A stretch of DNA of 28,858 nt from Acanthamoeba castellanii str. Neff. Its lineage: Eukaryota; Discosea; Longamoebia; Acanthamoebidae. Where the stretch lies: contig NW_004457364.1 of NCBI RefSeq assembly GCF_000313135.1, positions 1-28,858 on the forward strand, read 5' to 3'. Positions 17,864 to 27,287 of this stretch are shown in pieces. The stretch's first letter is position 1; each line of letters begins with the position of its first letter. Position numbers and translations under genes: made by a program. The notes beneath the pieces were generated by a model. The model made no database searches, had not been told where the DNA came from, and saw only the letters and a program-made list of their open reading frames with translations.

Positions 17864-19921
17864 ATGGAAGAGGATTTCGGAGGGGCGGCGGGGTATACCC
17901 CCCACAGCGGCGGGGCCGGTGGCGGCAGCGGGGTCTGGGGCCGGCGTAGCGCCGTGAAGGGCCTCCTCAACCAGCCCGAGTCGCGTCGCGTGGTGGCCTT
18001 CTTCGCCGTGTTCGCCGCGTTCGGCCTCCTCCAGTTCCTCCACGCCTACCTTTCGGGCAGCCTCGGTATACACCTTCCCCCCCTCCTCTTTGCCTCTTGA
18101 CACGCCTCTTTCTTTTCTCTTCTTCTTCAACAACGACCGCAACTCGTGGTCCAGCTTTCCTCCCGGCTGACCGAAAGGTGTGGTGTCGTTGGTGACGTGT
18201 CATGATGTGCGTGCGTGCGTGGCCAATGCGGCAGCGTTGATGGCGTTGAGCTTCCACACGGTGTTCAACGCGGTGAACCTCAGCCTCACCCTCCTGGCCA
18301 TGCTCTGTGCTCGCCTCAGCCCCACCCCTAGCTACACCTACGGGTACGTGTGCTGTGTGTGTGTGTTGTGTGTGTCGTGTGTGTGTGTGTGTGTGTGTGT
18401 GCCCCAGCCGCCTGCCGCCCGCCCACTCACTCAGCACGCGCCCACACGTGTGTGAGTGTCGAAGTTTGCGTTCCATTGCCCTCCCCGCGCGTGCGCACAC
18501 GCGACTGATCGATGGCCGGTGGTGCGGTGGTGGTGGGTGGCGCAGGTACCAGAGGTACGAGGTGGTGGCGGGGTTCGTGAACAGCGCGTGCCACTCGTTC
18601 GCGGCCATCTTCGTATTCTTCGAATCCGCCGAGCACCTCCTCATCGAGAGCGAGGCGCCCGAAGACCTCACCAGGCACACTCCCCCCTCCCCTCCTCCCC
18701 CTCCCTTTCCCACTCCCTCCCGTTGACGCGCCGCCACCGCACTTCTATATTTTTTATCTTTCATTCTAATGCGTCATCAACTATACACATTTTAAATAGA
18801 GATTGATTGCATATTTATATATATATATATGTGCAATTACAATATAAACAATATATTGACAGGAGGGAGGGGGGTTGTGGTGGGGATGGACACAGCTGGG
18901 AGGTGGCGCTGGTGGGGCTCGTGAGCGTGGGGCTGAACCTGGTCTGCCTCGTCTCCTTCCAGCCCCTGCGCCGCTTGACCACCCTCGGTACCGCCGCCGG
19001 CGTCGCCCATTCGACTAGACCGCTATTGCCCTGCCCCCCCCCTCGAGGCATCCGATTGGCAAACACGTGTTTGCTGTTGCTGCTGCTCTGTCGCTGCTGC
19101 TGCTGCTGCTGCTAATGGTGATGCATGGTTTGTGGAACTGGCTGGGTGTTGGCAGAGTCGCCGAGCGAGGCTGAAGATCAGTCGTGGGCGGTGATGAGTA
19201 CCATCGCCGTCACGGTGGCCACGCTCGTGGTGCCCTTCCTCCTCAAGTGGTACCGTGGCCCTCCTCTCCTCTCCTCCTCCGGGGTTGCGCTGCCGCGCGT
19301 GTGCGATGCTCACCCGTCACGGGTGTGTCGTGTCGTGCTGTTTGTTGTGTTTGTTGTGTCGTGTGCACCAGGGGCCTCGCAATGGGGGACATGGTGGTGG
19401 CCGTCTTCACGGCGGTCGTGCTGCTGACGGTGGCCACGCCGTTCGCACGCCACACGGGCAAGGTGCTGCTCCAAACGACCCCCAACGTCATCAAGGACCG
19501 CCTCGGCAAGAGCCTCTCGGAGGTACGCACGCACACACGCACCCGACCGACGTCCCACGCCCGCACACCGGTGGCCTCCTTTTCTCATTCTATCGATGAT
19601 ATCCGCCGGCAGGCGGCCATGTACGAGGGCGTGCTCGAATGCCGCAAGGAGCACTTCTGGGCGCTCTCCCCCAGTACCCCCCACCCCCCCACCCCCACAA
19701 CTGCGCGTTTGCACCACCCCATCCGTCCACGCACCCACCCCCTTATGTTGTTGCTGCTGCTGCTGCTGCTCCCGCCAGACGAGTATGTGGGGAGCTTCTT
19801 CCTGCGGGTGAAGCAGGACACGGACGAGCAGCTGGTGCTGGCCAAGGTCACCAACCTCTTCTCCGGCTTTGTCAAGCACCTCACCATCCAGATCGAGAAG
19901 GAGGAGTCCTACTTCCAATGA
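17864..19921 (+). CDS. ZnT6-like SLC30 (cation diffusion facilitator) protein
   Basis: SLC30 proteins move Zn2+ out of the cytosol into the secretory pathway; animal ZnT6 is a non-transporting partner of ZnT5. Exons: 17864-18065, 18235-18343, 18546-18674, 18896-18987, 19156-19249, 19372-19522, 19613-19673 and 19779-19921; exactly 326 codons plus stop. There are six hydrophobic segments, and YGYQRYEVVAGF stands in the usual YxFGxxRxE position. The cytoplasmic end matches the ZnT6/ZnT5 group: GKVLLQTTPNVI, EGVLECRKEHFWAL, then VRVKQD-like LRVKQDTDEQLVLAKVTN. Metal-site residues are incomplete: TM2 has HTVFN instead of HxxxD, and TM5 has no HxxxD. Intron 3 (18675-18895) is GC-AG. A dimer-partner role is inferred. 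It converges on the myosin with only 83 bp between stops. Confidence 0.85.
18675..18895 (+). other. GC-AG intron 3 of the ZnT-like gene
   Basis: The exon ends in ACC AG, the intron opens GCACAC, and the acceptor is ACACAG. The phase-2 join gives DLTSWEV and leads into TM4. The nearest GT donor gives the wrong phase. The intron is strongly AT-rich, including an (AT)n run. Confidence 0.75.
18812..18832. repeat. (AT)n run in the AT-rich ZnT intron 3
   Basis: An ATATAT run sits within a roughly 110-bp AT-rich block (18745-18860), in strong contrast with the GC-rich exons beside it. Confidence 0.85.
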
Positions 19922-20004
19922 TGACCATCCACTACACACAAACATTATTTTGTTTTTTTAAAAAAAGAAAAAGAAAATAATGAGAGGATGTCGGCGCGTT
20001 TCGG
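19922..20004. other. 83-bp convergent spacer, ZnT / myosin
   Basis: It has a T7-A7 tract followed by A-rich sequence. Two genes must end transcription here, so their 3' UTRs very probably overlap in antisense. No canonical AATAAA is seen on either strand. Confidence 0.55.
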
Positions 20005-23000
20005 TCAGGCGTCGGGCGTGGGGTCGAGGAAGGTGCGCAGAGGTTTGTCGTCTGCGGTTCGGTTGGAGAAGGTCGCACTGAACCAGGCCTCCACCGCCGG
20101 TCCGCCACCTTCCGCCGCCTCCCTGCGCACCTGTTCGTCGTCGCAGCACTGGGCCAGCACACCTGGCAAGGCCGGGGAGAGGGTGTGGTGAGACTCGGGA
20201 CTGATGGGAGGGCATTTTCAAGATCGTGAGAGAAGCGTCGGGCAGTGCGTACCGCTCAGCCGGACGTTGGGGCGCGATAGGCGGGCAAGGGCTTTGGCCT
20301 CATCGCTCTTGCTGAAGGCGCACATGGTGGAGTCGTAGGCCCCCGATTCGTAGGGCGGCGGTGTGCTTGCGGCGGAAGCCACGGGCGTGATCCGGAGAAG
20401 CAGAGAGGCGCAGGGCACGGGCGGGGCGGTGTGCAGCATGCCGTGCCGTATGCTCTGCCCGGCCGGCGGCGCCTGCTTGAGGGGCACCTGGAAGCAGCCC
20501 TCATTGAGGACCACCTGGTTGGACGTACCACGACCGCGCACGCGCACGCGTTGAGGGTCAGGAGGCTGGTACGGCATGACACGTGCGGGCGGCGGGCCGG
20601 AGTACCTGAGGGTGGGCGAGGTGCGGGTCGGCGGGCTGCCGGCGGGAGTTGGCGAGGCAAAAGACGTTGAGGGTGGCATAGCCCAGCACCTTCTGCTGCC
20701 CGGTGCCCTTCTCCAGGCCAGCACCTTGGCCACGAGCGTGAGGGTGGCGTCGGTCATCCGCATCCGTATCGTACGGTGATACTGTGCAATGCAAAGCGCG
20801 CACGCACGCACGCACAGGACACGCACGCACGCACAGGACACACACGTCACCATAGAACCATATCTTAGCATTTACCGTGGCGGATTGGGGGGATGAACTC
20901 ATCGCAACGAGGTCCCTTCTGCGCCAGAGAGGGACTGTTGCGGGAGAAGGAGGTCTAGAGAAGGGACACACGCACACGCACCGCAAAGACGGGGTTATGT
21001 GCGGAGGAGACCAGGGCGGGAAGGGCGAGCATCTCCGGACCCATCTTCTTGCCCGTGGCCCGGTACAGCTGCCCCAGCACCTGCGCCCGCCGCCCCCCGC
21101 AGCCAGCCACCGCCAGCCAGCCAGCCACCGCCACACGAACACAAGAGGGGGGAGGGGAGGAGGAAACCCTCAGTGCCTGACATTGGGGGGCTTACCATTG
21201 GGGGGGGGGGCATGCGCGCGTGGTACCGTGGCGGCTACGCAGTTGGAGGGGAGAAGGCGAGCGCCGTCGATGCTCAGGGTGAACCCCACGTGGCCCTCGA
21301 ACCTCTTCGCTGTACCTCGGCGGAGACACGTCGCGTGTGAACAACAAAACACTCGCACCCACCCACTCGCAACCTACTACGTCGCGTGGTCGTCCGCAAG
21401 AGTGGCGCGGAGGAGAGAACGAAAGAGAACGAAAGGGGAAAAAGAGGGGAGGGTTGGTACGCGGGGGGAGGCCGTTGTCGCGGGGGAGGAACCAGGGGAG
21501 GGGCGTGGGGGGCATAGGGGGGGACTCGGGCGCGCCAAAGACCGTGCGCAGGTCGGGGTAGGACCCCTGGGCGCGCAGGGACCCGCGCACCGCTCGCACC
21601 CGCGACTTGCGTTCGGCCGGCGGCGGCGTCGATGGTGGCGTCATCGCCGCCCGCGAGATCCGCGGGGAGGCCAGAGACCTCCTCCTTCCCGCTCCTCCTG
21701 TGGCCACGACTGCAGATTGGGACATGCGCTGCCTGGCCCGCTGCTCCCGCTGCTGTCGCCGCTGCTCCTCCTTGAGCCGGGCCTCCCTCGCCAGGGCCAT
21801 GCTACGCGACAGCCTGCGTCCCACGTGCCGCCGCCAACATCTCTGTTGCCACCCCACCCCACCACCCACCAGCCCCCCAGGCCAGCAGCAGCTCCTGCGT
21901 GATGAGCGTCGAGTGTACCGTCGTGGTGCATCGGTGAAAATACAATAAATAAACAAATAACCCGTGTATACCTGAATGACGATGGCCGCCTTCTCCCTCC
22001 GCCTGCGCTGCCGTGCTCGATACGCCCGCCACCTGCGCACACCACCCCCGTGCCCCCCCTACGATGTGAGACCTCCCGTCCTTCTCTCATTCCATCACCA
22101 CCACCATCATCACCATCACCATCACCACAGCCGCCACGACCGCCACGACCGCCACGACCACCACCATCACCACCACCACCACCACGACCACCAGCCACCA
22201 TCAGCCGCCGCCGCCATCACCGGGTGGGCGAACCGAGTCTGGATGACGAGGGCGAAGCAGTGCAGCGCGGCATCGCGAAGGCCGTTGATCTGGACGTACT
22301 GTACCGTGCCGTATGGTGCCAAGCAAAGGGGCGTGAGGCCACCCATATATGGGTGGTGGTGGTGGTGTTGCGCGTGGTGGCTGGTGGTGGTGGTGGCGGC
22401 GGCGGCTGGTGGTGGTGGCTGGTGGTGGTGGCTGGTGGTGGCGGCGGGCGTACCTCCTTGGCGCCCAGGAAGACCTTGGACCGGCCCATCTGCACCCCGT
22501 CGAAGCAGATGTGGGCCTGCTGCTTATGGATGTGCTCCACCAACGCCTGCCAACCGCCGGCGCCGCCACCGCCACGAGGTCAGCAGGTGGTGGCGGAGAG
22601 GGGGGCGAGCAAGAGAATCGCGTGGACGCGACGAACCTCACAGGCGCCGACGTAAAAGGCGTGGGCGGCCTCAGCGTCGCCGGGCCGCAGGGCGGCTTCC
22701 TCGCTCCTCCACGCGGCATCGGCTCCCTTCTGCCGCAGCAGCAGCAGCACCCGGTACCTGGCCCGCCGCCGCCGCCGCCGCTCCAACATCAGCCGCGATG
22801 GTCCTCGTTTGGAGGGGTGGTGCAGCTCTCTTCCACTCAAACCCGGGGGTTGGTTGGTTGGTTGGTTGGTTGGTAGGTTGGTTGGTGTAGGTACCGGCGG
22901 TAGAAGTGCGGGAAGGGGAGGCGCACGGGGTATCCGTCGCGCCGGATCCGCACACACTCCATGAGGCCCGCGCACCTGGCCACCGCATAGTTGGGTGTGT

Positions 23001-26000
23001 GTGTGTGTGTGTGTGTGTAAGGCGCCGCCCTACCACACGAAGAGGGAGTGCGTGCGCGCGTGTGCCTATGGAAGGGGCGTGGGCGTGGCGCACCTCAGCT
23101 GCCGGAGGACCTCGAAGGGCTCGAAGAGGTCCCGCTGCTTGGCCCCGTTGGGCTTGATGCACCGCACAAAGTGCAGATCTACCGGCACCAGCCACCGCCA
23201 GCCACCAGCCACCACCAGCCACGCAGCAGTAGTTGGACCAAAGGCGTCTTCGGGCGAGGAGGGGCAGCGACGTACCCGTCGCCGAGAGAGTGGCCACGAG
23301 GCGGTCCAGCTGGGCCTGATGGCGAAGGAGGAATGTTGGAGCATCGCTCGTGTGAGACGGCAGATGCCGCGCAAGAGATCAGAGAAGAGAGAGAGAGAGA
23401 GAAGGAAGCAGCGGCCTAGTAGTAGGAAGGGCGAACGGGCGGGCAGGAAGGCAGGTGCTACACAAGAGGCGGACGCACCCTGAAGAGGTCGGCGAGGGTG
23501 GGGCGTTGCTTGGCGGCGGTGGCGGTGCCGGTGCCGGCGAACAGGGAGGCGAGGAAGGGGAAGGCGCTGCTCTGCTGGAGGAGCAGGGTCAAGTCGACGG
23601 CCATGTGGTCGTTGTTCTTGGTCGTCATAGCCTCCACGCAGTACTCCACCACCTCCGCATAGTGGCGACCTTGAAGTGCTGCGACGCCCTGCACACGCGG
23701 GTGGTGGGTTACCTGCGACGGCGTTCGTCGGGCAGGTGCTGCGCTGCTGCTGGTGGTGGTGGTTGTGGTGGTGGTCGCACCTGTCAGGGCGGGACTTGAC
23801 GAAGGAGGGACTGCGGGCGTGGGCGTTCGTGACCTTGGCCAGGAAGCCCTGGTCGCTTCCCTTGGGCACCCGGCACTCCTCCGAGAGCAGCGGAAACACG
23901 CCCGCAGGTTTCTATGACACACGCGCGACACGCGGCGTACTTCAGCTGCGGCCCAAACCCACGCAGGCACCGCCACCACTACCCTTTGAGGGAGGCGGAG
24001 GAGGAGGCGGACCTTTTCGAGGAGCTCCACGCACTCGTGGTTGTTGTTGAACTCGATGGTGATCCAATCGATCCCCTCGGCCTCGTACTCGTCCTGCTCC
24101 TGCTGGAATATGTGCTGGTTGAAGAGCTGCTGCAGCTTCTCGTTGGCGTAGTTGATGCACAACTGCGCTCGAGAACACAACCAGTGGGTGAGTGCGAGGA
24201 AACCGTGCACCGTCGGTTGGTGGTGGTGGGGGGTTTGTGTTGTGCGTTGTGCGCGTTGTGTGTTGTGTGTGTTGTGTGTGTTGTGTTTGAGCACGACACC
24301 TGTTCGAAGGAGTTGGTGTCGAAGATCTCGAACCCGAAGATGTCGAGCACGCCGATAGACTTGAAGGCGGGCGCCGACGACCGGGCAGGCGCGAGGGTCT
24401 GATTGATGCGCTTTACCAGCCAATGGAAGAGGGCCTCGTACAGGGCCTTCGACAACACATCGCTCGACTGACGGGCCTGTCGCACGACACGTGGCAACAG
24501 GATAGGAATTGGATAAGTGAATTGTGTGTGTGTTTGTTGTCGTGTCGTGTCGTGTCGTGTCGTGTCGTGTCGTGTCGTGTCGTGTCGTGTCGTGTCGTGT
24601 CGTGTCGTGTCGTGTCGTGTCGTGTCGTGTCGTACCTCGTCGGGGGAGAGAGGGATGACGTAGATGGAGTTGCGGGAGGAGGACCCCATGGTGCGGCTAC
24701 AGAGCACCCGCTCGAGCTCCTCCGCGCGGTGCCCCAGCAGTTGGGCCGCCAGACGCAAGTCTGCGAGACCCCGGTCAGTCACGTCCACCGCGGTGGACAG
24801 GAGAGTGCTGGAGTAGGGGGGGAAAAACAAAACAAAACAAAAAAAAACAAAAACAAAATAGATAAAAGAGAAATAGAACGTGTACCCTCTTGGCTATCCA
24901 CCATGGCGCCCTTGGCAGAGGTGCCGCGACGCTTGCAAAACTGGACCACCGATCGCGAGAGTGAGCAATCAGGCGCGTGGCGTCGTGCCTGCCAGTGGCC
25001 ACACTAAAAACAAACAATGAATGTACGTATGGTGGTCGGTACCTGCATGTTGCCCAGATGCAAAATGGCAGCCATGATCTGGAAGATGGCGTCTTGCTCT
25101 TTTGCGCCGACGCCCAGCACGGTGAGCGCATCCTGCAAGGTGGACACAGGATGATAAATAAAGGAAAGAGTGAGTGTGAATAGGACCAGCAAATCAATGC
25201 AATCATACCGTAAGTGTGTGGAAGTCTTTGGCGTCGTCCACGCCGTCAATGCGGGTGCAGGAGCCCTGGCTGAGGTACCGAAAGTGCTCCGCTGAGCGCA
25301 GCCCAAAGCGCTCTGCAAACCGATGCAGCATCGTTATTTGAGAAGTGGAGATTCCACGGTTGTGGGCCAGCAAAGCTGTAGTGCGTACTCTTGCGTGTCT
25401 CATCGAGTCCTGCGCACAGCTGGTAGAAGGAGTGGTAGTTGCGTTCCGTGTGGCTCTGCGTGCAGATGCGTGATTTCTCCAGCAGGTCTGCCCACACCAA
25501 CACAAGAGGTTAGCGAGAAGGGGTACGAAAGGGAAGGGGCCAACACATCATCATCAGCAGCAGCAGGGCGTAAGCAAACATCAGCGGAAGCGCATTCTCG
25601 CGTACAGCTGATGACCTCGGCGCCCTGCATGCGCCCGCGGGCGTCGAAGAATATCTTCACGAACTTGCCGAAGCGAGAGGAGTTGTTGTTGCGGGCCGTC
25701 TTGGCGTTGCCTGCGCGCACCGACAAATAGTATGTATCGTTGGTCGTCTCGTGAATGTGTGTCCGGAGATTGGTTCGTTCACAACTGGTGTGTGTGGTGG
25801 TGGTCGTGGTGGTGGTGGTGGTGGTGGTGGTGGTGGTGGTGGTGGTGGTGGTGGTGGTGGTGGTGGTGGTGAGTTGCGTACCGAAGGCCTCGAGGATGGG
25901 AGAGGCCTGAAGGAGGCGCTGCTCGATGCTCCCGGCTGATGGCGATTCGCCACCGCCGCCGGCGTGGTGGGCCGGCGACCTGGCGAGGAGGAGGCCGCTC

Positions 26001-27045
26001 GCGTGGGACAGGTACTTGAGGATGAGCTTCGTCCCTTCCGTCTTCCCCGCACCCGACTCTCCGCTGAGCGCACGCACACGTACACGACGTGCACGTCGTA
26101 AGGTGCAATAGCGTACGGGGAGCCATCATCATCATCCTCATTATCATCATCACCATCATCGCCGTCGTGGCCAGGACGAGGAGATCTCAAGTCCACCGGT
26201 GCCGCTCGCGGACCCGCCCGCGTCGTAGGTACGTGCCTGATGAGGACGGACTGGTCGCGATTCTCGGCGAGCAGGCGCTGGTAGGCGGCAGCGGCCACCC
26301 CGTAGATGTGGGGCGAGCCGGACCCGTCGGCCTTGGCCTTGGCAAAGCGTTGCAGGTGGGGCTCCCCGTGGTGGTTCGTGAGGACCTTGTACGGGTTGAC
26401 GCTCACCAGGATGGGGCCCACGTTGGTCTGGCCTCGTCCACATCACACGGCACCACCGCGCACCGCGCACAGCACAAATTGCACACACGACACACACGAC
26501 ATACCGCACACGACGCACACCACCACCACCACCCACCAGCAGCACGTGCGCATGTGCACAGGGCAGAGCGGTGGTGAGTAAGCAACGTCGTCTCGTCCGC
26601 GGTAGGTGCACGTGTGTGCGGGGGGGGGGCAAGGTCACGTGCATAGATGAGGTCGCGTGCGTGGCGCTGCTTGATGTGGTGCAGGATGGCGGGTTCGCTG
26701 AGCTCAGCGAGATCGACCAGGTCGTCGAGGGGAGTCAGCCAGTTGTCCTCCACGCGCCCCAGCACGTCCGCCCGGGCCACCGCCACCACGTTGGAGGGTT
26801 CCTTCCGGTCTCCCGCCTGGTCGCCGTCGCTGCCGTCGTCGTGGAGGTAGGCCACGGTGAGGTGCTGCCCGCTGCTGCTGCTGCTGCTGCTACCGGAGAC
26901 GTGGTGCCCGCCGACCACCTCCGCACAGCAGAAGGCCTTGGCGGCGTGGGGGACCCACACGCGGGTACCCGCCTCCAGGAACCCGAGTCCGCCGCCTCCG
27001 CCGGCCTTCGCGGTTGCGCCCCTTCTGGTCGAGGCCTCCCTCCAT
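20005..27045 (-). CDS. Unconventional myosin heavy chain, 2 IQ motifs, C2-like tail
   Basis: An actin motor of about 1255 residues in 27 exons. Exons: 26639-27045, 26237-26432, 25882-26063, 25606-25710, 25389-25487, 25209-25312, 25043-25132, 24886-24940, 24636-24760, 24300-24476, 24013-24162, 23781-23911, 23479-23688, 23276-23315, 23094-23178, 22895-22975, 22637-22757, 22454-22546, 22234-22298, 21972-22032, 21461-21842, 21239-21309, 20982-21080, 20876-20918, 20606-20781, 20253-20514 and 20005-20162. An SH3-like N-terminus is followed by [12 protein letters not shown]-loop [10 protein letters not shown], switch [10 protein letters not shown], switch II DIFGFE and FVRCIKPN. Two IQ motifs ([11 protein letters not shown] and [12 protein letters not shown], about 837-865), a charged helix and a Pro/Ser linker precede a C2-like domain. 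Frame corrections of one base are needed near 27020 and 23667, and probably two compensating ones in exons 24-25. The acceptor of intron 1 (GAG) is non-typical. No MyTH4, FERM, SH3 or long coiled coil is seen. Confidence 0.88.
22093..22200. repeat. (CAY)n-rich block with CCACGACCG units
   Basis: Runs of CAC/CAT flank three CGCCACGAC units in the myosin intron between the exons that make IQ motif 1. It can be read as poly-His, but the surrounding exon phases show it is intronic. Confidence 0.85.
22848..22875. repeat. (GGTT)n tetranucleotide run in myosin intron 16
   Basis: Seven near-perfect GGTT units lie immediately inside the donor side of the intron between FYRR and YRVLLLL. Confidence 0.9.
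24541..24633. repeat. (CGTGT)n pentanucleotide tandem array, about 18.6 copies
   Basis: Perfect 5-bp repeats fill most of myosin intron 9 (24637-24759 to 24477 side). They are read through in many frames but lie between coding exons joined in phase 0. Confidence 0.97.
25795..25871. repeat. (TGG)n trinucleotide array in myosin intron 3
   Basis: About 25 copies with one TCG interruption near 25805. On the coding (minus) strand this is a (CCA)n run in the intron that separates LEAF from [10 protein letters not shown]. Confidence 0.95.
26064..26236 (-). other. GC-AG intron 2 of the myosin, just before the P-loop
   Basis: The exon ends in CTC ATC AG and the intron opens GCACGT. The next exon starts C GGA GAG, so only this join produces the invariant [10 protein letters not shown]. 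The GT 3 nt further in gives the wrong phase. Confidence 0.85.
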
Positions 27046-27287
27046 CTTCTGGTCTTATCAACCCTTGGGGGGGGGGTAAAAATAATAAAATAGGGAGGGG
27101 AGGTGGGACTCCTGTCCTCGTCTGGTGCCTTAGGGCGGGGGGGGGGAGGCGAGGGCGTGGCTGCTGCACCCTCTTAAAATCTTAAACGGGGGGGGGGGTC
27201 GTGTGGACGCAGCGCCCCGTCGACACTGTTTACCTTCACAAACGGTATTTTCCTTTCTTGGCTTCTTCGGCAGCAACTTGCGTTGGC
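27046..27287. promoter_or_regulatory. Myosin upstream region with three long G runs
   Basis: This spacer lies between the stop of the low-complexity gene and the myosin ATG. It contains G runs of ten or more at 27067-27076, 27137-27146 and 27188-27198. It must hold the myosin promoter and the neighbour's 3' UTR. No TATA box or AATAAA is clear. Confidence 0.5.

Noticed and set aside
20600..20781. Treating the myosin tail break as a very short intron (GTGCTGGCCTGGAG)
   Set aside because: A 14-nt intron is not credible, and a one-base difference explains the frames more simply.
22093..22200. Poly-His or Asp/His-rich coding segment
   Set aside because: Flanking exons join in phase across it to form the IQ motif, so it is intronic repeat.
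24541..24633. Repeat array considered as CRISPR or a telomere-like element
   Set aside because: The unit is 5 bp without spacers and sits in an intron; it does not match a telomere repeat or a CRISPR array.
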